In this document: positions 7,256-12,048 of the stretch, piece by piece | Position numbering within the stretch: position 1 is the first letter of the stretch | Layout of the letters: each line of letters begins with the position of its first letter | Assembly: GCA_900757255.1 (NCBI GenBank) | Contig: CAAENE010000331.1 | Span: 1 to 19,940 of the forward strand | DNA from: Clostridia bacterium | Lineage (GTDB): Bacteria > Bacillota > Clostridia > HGM11514 | Direction of reading: 5' to 3' | DNA: 19,940 nt | The notes under the pieces: generated by a model | What the model saw: only the letters and a program-made list of their open reading frames with translations | Database searches by the model: none | What the model was told of the DNA's origin: nothing | Translations under genes and position numbers: made by a program

Positions 7256-8983
7256 TTACCTGCCTCCAATCATCTGAAAGAATTCTGCTATCGGCCCTAA
7301 CGACAATGCCGGGAAAAAGCTCAGCGCACCGACCAGCAGTACTACTACGATCAGCAGTCCGATAAACAGGGCGTTATGCGTCGGCAATGTGCCCGCGCTC
7401 TGGGCAACCAGCTTTTTGCCCGAGAGGGAATCGGCGATTGCAAGGGTTGCTATCATCGGCACAAAGCGCACAAACAGCATGACAAGGCCGATGGATACAT
7501 TCAAAAACGGCGTATTTGCGTTAAAGCCCGCAAAGGCAGAACCATTATTGCCGCCGCCCGATGCATAAGAATACATCACTTCGGAGAATCCGTGTGCGCC
7601 CGGGTTGTTCAGGCTGTCGACTGTTGACGGCAGCATGGTCGCAAGACCGCTGCCCACCAGAATTGCAACCGGAGTCGCCAGGCAGATCAGAACCGCCATT
7701 TTCATTTCATACGGTTCGATTTTCTTGCCCAGGTATTCCGGCGTACGCCCAACCATCAGCCCGGCGATAAACACCGCCAAAATAGCAAAGCCGATCATGC
7801 CGTACAATCCGCATCCGACGCCGCCGAAGATGACCTCGCCCAGCATCATTTGCAGCATGGTTATCATACCGCCGATTGGCGTATAGCTGTCGTGCATCGA
7901 GTTGACCGAACCGTTTGACGCGGCTGTTGTATATGCCGCCCAGGTAGAAGAGGTCGCGATCCCGAACCGCGTTTCCTTACCTTCCATATTTCCCTGCATG
8001 GCGACCGCCCCGTCCTGCGCCAGCTGCGGTGTTCCGGCCTGCTCAAAGCCGGCTATTACGCCAAGCGCTGCAATCAGCATGATGAACATTGCCAAAAACA
8101 GCGCGGTTCCCTGCCGTTTGTCCTTGACGTTCCGTCCAAAGGTAAAGCAGCATGCCACCGGTATCAGCAGCAGCGATATCATTTCAAGTCCATTGGAAAA
8201 CGGCGTTGGGTTTTCCAGCGGATGCGCTGAATTGACTCCGAAGAATCCGCCGCCGTTGGTCCCCAGTTGTTTAATGGATACCTGGCTGGCTGCCGGACCC
8301 ATCGGGACGACCTGTTCGGTTACCACTGTGCCGTCCTCCAATGTGATCGGCTCCAGCAGAGATACTGTTTCGTATGATTTAAAGTTCTGGACAACACCCT
8401 GTGACGCAATGCCGACTGACACCACCAAAGACAGCGGAATCAGAATATATAATGTGATTTTGGTCAGGTCGGTCCAGAAGCTTCCCAATCCCTTTTGTTT
8501 GACTTTGATAAATCCGCGTATCAGTGCGAACAGCACCGCGATACCGGTTGCCGCTGACACAAAGTTCTGCACCGTCAGGCCCAGCATCTGCGTCAGATAA
8601 GACAATGTACTCTCGCCTGAATACGCCTGCCAGTTAGTATTTGTCACAAAGCTTGCTGTTGTATTAAACGCCAAATGCCAGGACGTTGCCGGCAGCCCTT
8701 CCGGATTCAGGAACGGTATCGCCTGTATAAAATGCAGCAGGAACAGCACCAAAAAACCAACCCCGCTGAACAGCAGCACCGATATACTGTATTTCTTAAA
8801 CCCCATTTGTTCGTTCCGGTCGATCCTGCAAATCCGGTAAATAAAGTTTTCCACCGGTCCCAAGAGTTTGGTTAAGAACACCTTTTCGCCGTTCATTACC
8901 TTGCCCATATATTTGCCCAGGGGGATGGCCAGCGCCACCAGGATAGCCAGATATAATACATATTGTAAGATTGTATTACCCAT
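7256..8983 (-). CDS. kdpA: KdpA, K+-translocating channel-like subunit of the Kdp pump
   Basis: KdpA is a 575-residue polytopic membrane protein that binds and passes K+. It belongs to the superfamily of K+ transporters with four filter repeats. Filter-region sequences are visible: NWQAYSGE near residue 115, GTNGGGFFGVNSAHPLENP near 242, and GGGNNGSAFAGF near 478, followed by the last repeat region (IADSLSGKK). About ten membrane segments are evident. The ATG has a GGGAGG site about 12 bases upstream, slightly far. The gene follows kdpF after a 44-base gap and precedes kdpB by two bases. No truncation or frameshift is seen. Confidence 0.97.
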   Translation of the reverse strand: MGNTILQYVLYLAILVALAIPLGKYMGKVMNGEKVFLTKLLGPVENFIYRICRIDRNEQMGFKKYSISVLLFSGVGFLVLFLLHFIQAIPFLNPEGLPATSWHLAFNTTASFVTNTNWQAYSGESTLSYLTQMLGLTVQNFVSAATGIAVLFALIRGFIKVKQKGLGSFWTDLTKITLYILIPLSLVVSVGIASQGVVQNFKSYETVSLLEPITLEDGTVVTEQVVPMGPAASQVSIKQLGTNGGGFFGVNSAHPLENPTPFSNGLEMISLLLIPVACCFTFGRNVKDKRQGTALFLAMFIMLIAALGVIAGFEQAGTPQLAQDGAVAMQGNMEGKETRFGIATSSTWAAYTTAASNGSVNSMHDSYTPIGGMITMLQMMLGEVIFGGVGCGLYGMIGFAILAVFIAGLMVGRTPEYLGKKIEPYEMKMAVLICLATPVAILVGSGLATMLPSTVDSLNNPGAHGFSEVMYSYASGGGNNGSAFAGFNANTPFLNVSIGLVMLFVRFVPMIATLAIADSLSGKKLVAQSAGTLPTHNALFIGLLIVVVLLVGALSFFPALSLGPIAEFFQMIGGR

Positions 8984-9027
8984 GAATTTTTTGTTCCTCC
9001 CTTCACTTTTTCACTGGAATTTTTTCT

Positions 9028-9111
9028 CTAATCAGATTTGAACAGTACATATCCCAGATATACGAGCAACGCTATGGCAATGATTCCGATTGCTCCGGCT
9101 ATGATTCCCAT
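9028..9111 (-). CDS. kdpF: KdpF, small membrane peptide of the Kdp complex
   Basis: A 27-codon open frame directly before kdpA encodes one hydrophobic helix beginning MGIIAGAIGIIAIALLVYLG and ending in KSD. It is too short for ordinary gene finders. Length, single membrane span and position match the family's KdpF (29 residues in E. coli), a lipid-like stabiliser of KdpFABC in the membrane. The chosen ATG is preceded by AGGTGGCAAGGA. An in-frame ATG at 9132 would add seven polar residues but has a poorly spaced ribosome binding site. It is the first gene of the operon. Confidence 0.88.
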   Translation of the reverse strand: MGIIAGAIGIIAIALLVYLGYVLFKSD

Positions 9112-9140
9112 TCCTTGCCACCTACCTTTCATCTCCCATG

Positions 9141-9169
9141 ATTATACGCGCCAAGATGTTAAGATGGTA
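9141..9169 (-). promoter_or_regulatory. Candidate activator-dependent promoter of kdpFABCDE
   Basis: A perfect -10 box TATAAT lies at 9146-9141 on the minus strand, about 30 bases before the kdpF ATG. At 17 bases spacing the -35 position reads TACCAT, far from TTGACA, and falls in the left direct repeat of the candidate operator. That arrangement fits a promoter that needs a bound activator. Transcription would start near 9134, leaving a leader of about 23 bases, too short for a riboswitch. Confidence 0.6.
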
Positions 9170-9207
9170 TTATGGTTATAAATTTTGTGTTAAGATGGCA
9201 TTAAGAA
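9159..9207 (-). promoter_or_regulatory. Candidate KdpE operator: two 18-bp direct repeats
   Basis: TTAAGATGG-T-ATTATGGT (9159-9176) and TTAAGATGG-C-ATTAAGAA (9190-9207) are near-identical and start 31 bp apart, about three helical turns. Within the second copy TTAAGA recurs at 9190 and 9201, an 11-bp half-site spacing. The first copy has TTAAGA and TTATGG with the same spacing. OmpR/PhoB-family regulators commonly bind pairs of half-sites spaced this way. Assignment to KdpE is inferred from its position directly upstream of the kdp -10 box. Confidence 0.55.
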
Positions 9208-9263
9208 TCTATATTTTTTGTTAACATAAAAAAGGTCTGATTTCAAAATGATTGCTTATTCCA

Positions 9264-9292
9264 TTGACAAGCAAATGGGGGACAGGTATAAT
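9264..9292 (+). promoter_or_regulatory. Perfect consensus promoter upstream of CRISPR array A
   Basis: TTGACA at 9264-9269 and TATAAT at 9287-9292 are both exact consensus, with a 17-base spacer. Transcription would begin near 9299, about ten bases before the first recognisable repeat of array A and in the direction expected from its ATTGAAAC-type 3' ends. No open reading frame follows. Confidence 0.8.
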
Positions 9293-9308
9293 GAAGTTGA
9301 TTGTTCAG

Positions 9309-9470
9309 GGTTTATCATATCTTATGAAGAATTGGAACAAAAGGGCTTTGCGCTGCGCCATGTTTTGAAGGATACTCTTTTATCATACCTATAAGGAATT
9401 GAAACGCTCTTCGTACGTCGGTTCGCCCAAACGCGCATATCTTTTTATCCTACCTATAAGGAATTGGAAG
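9309..9470 (+). CRISPR. Decayed CRISPR array A (three repeats, two spacers)
   Basis: Three related repeats of about 30 nt lie at 9309-9338, 9376-9405 and 9441-9470, separated by spacers of 37 and 35 nt. The common core is TATC-N-TACCTATAAGGAATTG, and the middle copy ends in ATTGAAAC, the 3' handle typical of clostridial type I-B/III repeats. That sets the direction as +. The first copy has a one-base insertion and several substitutions. The last ends GGAAG instead of GAAAC. Both are decayed, and the array is probably inactive for acquisition. No cas genes are in the window. A strong promoter precedes it, but no clear + strand terminator follows before array B. Confidence 0.8.
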
Positions 9471-9532
9471 GAACATACAGTATGCCGGGCCGGTCAGGCC
9501 GGTATCGGTAGTTGTGCCATTAGGCGCAAAAC

Positions 9533-9559
9533 AAAAAAGCCGGAGCGGATGCTCCGGCT
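9533..9559 (-). terminator. Minus-strand terminator after CRISPR array B
   Basis: A perfect 9-bp stem, AGCCGGAGC (9538-9546) and GCTCCGGCT (9551-9559), has a GGAT loop. Read on the minus strand it is followed by six T residues, then GTTTTG. It would end the array B transcript after its last repeat. On the + strand the hairpin is followed by AAAATG, so it should not efficiently stop array A transcripts. Confidence 0.8.
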
Positions 9560-9590
9560 AAAATGATGTCCCTCACGGGGATACATTATG

Positions 9591-9948
9591 ATTTTAGTCC
9601 TCATAGGTATGATAAAAAGGTCAAAGAGCTGCAAAAACGTGTCAGCCAGATTATATTTTAAATCCTCATAGTTAGAATTAAAAGTCTGACCGACATCCTC
9701 TTTTCTTTTTTTGTAACAGATTTTAAATCCTCATAGTTAGAATTAAAAGTGCAAAAATGGAAGCTGGAAATCGAAAAGAAATCATATTTTAAATCCTCAT
9801 AGTTAGAATTAAAAGTTGTAGCCGCCGTAAACGCCTCATCTCGTGCTTCTATATTTTAAATCCTCATAGTTAGAATTAAAAGCAAAAACTGAAACCGACG
9901 CATTGCTTGAAGAAAAACATTTTAAATCCTCATAGTTAGAATTAAAAG
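9591..9948 (-). CRISPR. CRISPR array B (five intact repeats, one degenerate, five spacers)
   Basis: Five identical 30-nt repeats, on the + strand beginning ATTTTAAATCCTCATAG and ending TTAGAATTAAAAG, lie at 9655-9684, 9720-9749, 9786-9815, 9853-9882 and 9919-9948. A degenerate 29-nt copy is at 9591-9619. Spacers are 35, 35, 36, 37 and 36 nt. Reading on the minus strand the repeats end GGATTTAAAAT, like clostridial type I-B repeats. The degenerate copy at the far end, the promoter on the right and the terminator on the left all agree with minus-strand transcription. The newest spacer would then be 9883-9918. Perfect repeat conservation suggests recent or continuing function, but cas genes must lie elsewhere. 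Confidence 0.95.
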
Positions 9949-10103
9949 CCGTTGAAACTGCCTGATAATCAATGTTTTTATGAATCGTGCCGGTCTTTCA
10001 GATACAGATCTTATGGACTCAAACTGCTGTGTATCTCCATGATAGCAGCATTTTATTAAACTGTCGATCCTCCTGTGTTTTGACACGATTACAGGCCGAC
10101 AAC
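9949..10103 (-). other. Leader of CRISPR array B
   Basis: About 155 bases between the expected transcription start and the first repeat of array B contain no gene with a credible ribosome binding site and family resemblance. The region is moderately AT-rich and can form a CTGCT...AGCAG hairpin at 10023-10049. Length and position fit a CRISPR leader, where new spacers would be inserted at the 9948/9949 boundary. Confidence 0.65.
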
Positions 10104-10110
10104 TGCTTTT

Positions 10111-10139
10111 ATTATATCCAAGCTTTTCTTATTTGTCAA
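10111..10139 (-). promoter_or_regulatory. Perfect consensus promoter of CRISPR array B
   Basis: On the minus strand TTGACA (10139-10134) and TATAAT (10116-10111) are exact consensus with a 17-base spacer. The predicted start near 10104 reads into the array B leader. The promoter begins right after the T run of the prophage terminator, so the array has its own transcription unit. Confidence 0.82.
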
Positions 10140-10140
10140 T

Positions 10141-10172
10141 AAAATAAAAAAGCCGGGGCATTTACCCCGGCT
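10141..10172 (-). terminator. Terminator at the end of the prophage late operon
   Basis: A perfect 8-bp stem, AGCCGGGG (10151-10158) and CCCCGGCT (10165-10172), has a 6-base loop. On the minus strand it is followed by TTTTTTATTTT. It lies about 50 bases after the YmaF-family gene and touches the -35 box of the CRISPR promoter. Confidence 0.88.
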
Positions 10173-10223
10173 AAATATATTCATATTGAGTTCACAATAG
10201 TGTTTTATTCTCTATCCATCTTC

Positions 10224-10565
10224 TCAATCACCGATTGGATTATCGATTAATGTGGCGGCAATAAACCTATGAAAATGCCCGTCTTCCAATTCTGTTCTTG
10301 CATCGATTGGGTGAACATGCCGCCTGTTGTCGCCGCTGCCAACGGGAACCTGTAAACCGGTTGTAATGCAAATAGGGTGAAAATGATCTTCATAAAAATC
10401 TGTTTTAGCAATGAATCTGTGGATATGGCCGCCCGGGACCATAATAACTTCCTCGGTAACACCTGCAAAACGATGATTATGAGGGTCTTCTCCTAATTCA
10501 GCAAGACGAACGCTTCCTAAAACCTCATGGACATGTGTTTGAACGTCTGATCTGCAACAGCTCAT
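10224..10565 (-). CDS. YmaF-family His-rich protein
   Basis: This 113-residue protein is dominated by regularly spaced His-X-His motifs: HVH near residue 11, HNH, GHIHRF, HFHPI, HVHPI and GHFHRF. That pattern matches the YmaF family (described in Bacillus), whose function is not established. The spacing suggests metal binding or a repeated beta-structural unit, an inference. There is no signal peptide or membrane segment. Two adjacent cysteines stand near the N-terminus (SCC). The ATG has AGGAGG seven bases upstream. The gene is last in the prophage late operon, separated from the endolysin by a likely terminator and followed by a strong one. It may be an accessory gene rather than part of the virion. 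Confidence 0.75.
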   Translation of the reverse strand: MSCCRSDVQTHVHEVLGSVRLAELGEDPHNHRFAGVTEEVIMVPGGHIHRFIAKTDFYEDHFHPICITTGLQVPVGSGDNRRHVHPIDARTELEDGHFHRFIAATLIDNPIGD

Positions 10566-10583
10566 TACATCTCCTCCTTTCGT

Positions 10584-10620
10584 AAAAATGCCGCAGACTT
10601 TCTAAAGAACATTGGTCTGC
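10584..10620 (-). terminator. Likely terminator between endolysin and YmaF-family gene
   Basis: On the minus strand TGCAGAC pairs with GTCTGC (10620-10615 with 10598-10593) across a 16-base loop. The stem is followed by GGCATTTTTA. The large loop makes it weaker than the other terminators, so some read-through into the YmaF-family gene is expected. Confidence 0.5.
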
Positions 10621-10671
10621 ATTTTCATTTTATGAAAGGCATTGCCGAAAGTTTACTAAAAAGCAACTTTC

Positions 10672-11358
10672 TTACTCAAAATTTCCCGCTCTATCCAAAA
10701 TAACAAAAATTTTGAGCATTTCGTCGGTCAGGCCAAGCCCGTTTCCGTCGCCCTTGAGATAGCCTTTGTCTACTAACTTTTGAATGGTAGGTCTTGCCCA
10801 GTCCGGCATGTTTGTGTCAATATAATTGTACACCATCTTGTTTTCCAGCTTTGCGATCCTGTTTTCCAGCTCTTCTAATTTTGCCATGTCGATATCCTCC
10901 TCTATCATACTTTTGAACTCATTCCACTTTGACCAGGTGCCGTTGTTCATGGACGCCGGACAGTTTTTGCGGCTTGCGTCATAGTGCCTTACCACTCTCT
11001 CCGCCGGTATGTTCAGCTCCTGCATCAGGTGCTTTGTGACGGCCACGAGGTTATCAAACGCCTTATTATGATCCCCGTCGGAATTGATACACATCTCAAT
11101 GCCGACGCTGTTTTGGTTTGTGATGCCGTATTTCCCCTTACCATCCCCGCAGTGCCAGGTATAATACGTATGGTAGTCGTTCACCTGAAGGATCGTCTTG
11201 CCGTCCACAAAGTAATCTGCCGAGGAATCCCGGTTTCCGGTATTAAAATACTGAAAATGGGACATAGCATCGGCACCTGCTGACCGGTTTCCGGTATCGT
11301 GTATCACGATATACCGGATCGGTTCTGTTCTTCTGCTTCGGTTGTATGCGATCTGCAT
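10672..11358 (-). CDS. Phage endolysin, N-acetylmuramoyl-L-alanine amidase
   Basis: This 228-residue protein is predicted to cut the amide bond between muramic acid and the peptide stem of peptidoglycan at lysis. The Amidase_2 (PGRP-like) domain covers about residues 1-140. Zinc ligands are H20 in YIVIHDTGN, a histidine near 125 in VVRHYDAS and a cysteine near 133 in KNCPASM. NSVGIEMC is the conserved central strand. A short coiled coil follows (LEELENRIAKLENK), then a C-terminal motif DWARPTIQKLVDKGYLKGDG, a small SLH-like wall-binding type seen in clostridial phage endolysins. There is no signal peptide, consistent with holin-dependent release. Its ATG directly abuts the holin-like stop (TAAATG). 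Confidence 0.93.
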   Translation of the reverse strand: MQIAYNRSRRTEPIRYIVIHDTGNRSAGADAMSHFQYFNTGNRDSSADYFVDGKTILQVNDYHTYYTWHCGDGKGKYGITNQNSVGIEMCINSDGDHNKAFDNLVAVTKHLMQELNIPAERVVRHYDASRKNCPASMNNGTWSKWNEFKSMIEEDIDMAKLEELENRIAKLENKMVYNYIDTNMPDWARPTIQKLVDKGYLKGDGNGLGLTDEMLKIFVILDRAGNFE

Positions 11359-11541
11359 TTATACACCACCATTCTTTTTTTCGGTTTGGGTTCCAAAGTA
11401 AAACGCCACGATGGTCGTAAATATTACAATAAACTGCTCTGCGTTCACCCTGCCCAAAATTGCCAGGATGCAGAATATAATAGTAATCAGCAGTGTCATA
11501 ATACTCTTGACATCAATCAGTTTAGCAAATTTTTCTTTCAT
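11359..11541 (-). CDS. Small holin-like membrane protein
   Basis: This 60-residue protein has a charged N-terminus (MKEKFAKLIDVK), two hydrophobic segments (about 13-31 and 36-50) and a charged tail (TEKKNGG), the layout of small phage holins. The ATG at 11541 has GGAGG six bases upstream. A TTG two codons earlier sits directly on that site and is rejected. It lies between an XhlA-like gene and the endolysin, the normal holin position. The family is not recognised with certainty. Confidence 0.75.
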   Translation of the reverse strand: MKEKFAKLIDVKSIMTLLITIIFCILAILGRVNAEQFIVIFTTIVAFYFGTQTEKKNGGV

Positions 11542-11543
11542 TT

Positions 11544-11828
11544 TCAACCTCCGATTAAATTGGATAGCAGCATACCGAACAGTCCGCTGACCAGAGCTGT
11601 TACAACGGTTGTCACAACCAAGTCCCAGCGTTTCGCCGGTTTTTCTTCAATGATATCCACGCGTTCCTTCACATCGTTGAGGTCTTCCCGCATGTGCTTG
11701 ATCTCATTGGCTATGGTATGCACGCTCTCTACCAACTTTTCAATGTCATTGATGCGGTGATGGGCGGATTTTATACTTTGCTCCACTGCCGATATCCTGT
11801 GTTCATATTCTCTGACGACTGTTTCCAT
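11544..11828 (-). CDS. XhlA-like holin-associated protein
   Basis: This 94-residue protein has a long heptad-rich coiled coil (about 5-62, from YEHRISAVEQSI to VDIIEEKPAK) followed by one C-terminal membrane helix (DLVVTTVVTALVSGLFGMLL). This architecture matches XhlA (haemolysin-like) proteins, which act with a holin to permeabilise the membrane in PBSX-type phages. It starts one base after the upstream stop and ends two bases before the holin-like ATG. Confidence 0.75.
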   Translation of the reverse strand: METVVREYEHRISAVEQSIKSAHHRINDIEKLVESVHTIANEIKHMREDLNDVKERVDIIEEKPAKRWDLVVTTVVTALVSGLFGMLLSNLIGG

Positions 11829-11829
11829 A

Positions 11830-12048
11830 TCAGCCCTCCATAGCTTCCTGTGATCCCGGTTCGGACGTTTCTGTCCCGCCTGTTTCTTCCGCCGGGGTCA
11901 ACAGCGTTTCGATATCCGCGAGGTCTGTATCAATGAGTACGCCTTTGTCAAACCAGCCTAACGCATACCGCCTTACTTCATATTCCGCTACTTCTCCAAT
12001 CATCCCTAAAATGGTTTTTTTTACGAACGTCCTTAAAAATTCATTCAT
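11830..12048 (-). CDS. Small phage protein of unknown function
   Basis: This 72-residue soluble protein has an amphipathic N-terminal half (VKKTILGMIGEVAEYEVRRY) and an acidic, Thr/Glu-rich tail. The middle, ALGWFDKGVLIDTDLADIE, recalls the XkdX family of small phage proteins found after tail-fibre genes, but the likeness is weak. The ATG overlaps the stop of the upstream tail-fibre gene (ATGA), and AGGAGG lies within its last codons. It is probably co-translated. No function is assigned. Confidence 0.7.
   Translation of the reverse strand: MNEFLRTFVKKTILGMIGEVAEYEVRRYALGWFDKGVLIDTDLADIETLLTPAEETGGTETSEPGSQEAMEG

Noticed and set aside
7902..8600. 232-codon open frame on the + strand
   Set aside because: It lies entirely antisense to kdpA, whose motifs are unmistakable, and has no protein-family features.
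9112..9140. c-di-AMP or other riboswitch upstream of kdp
   Set aside because: The predicted leader before kdpF is only about 23 bases and has no conserved riboswitch structure.
9150..9210. Direct repeats near kdp as a phage attachment site
   Set aside because: Both copies lie within 50 bases and fit an operator better. An attachment site would need its partner at the far end of the prophage, outside the window.
9303..9948. Self-targeting of the adjacent prophage by the spacers
   Set aside because: No extended match between any spacer and the rest of the window was found by eye. A computed alignment would settle it.
10011..10060. Ten-codon peptide in the CRISPR B leader
   Set aside because: The AGGAGG is about 17 bases from the ATG, too far, and the peptide is not recognisable.
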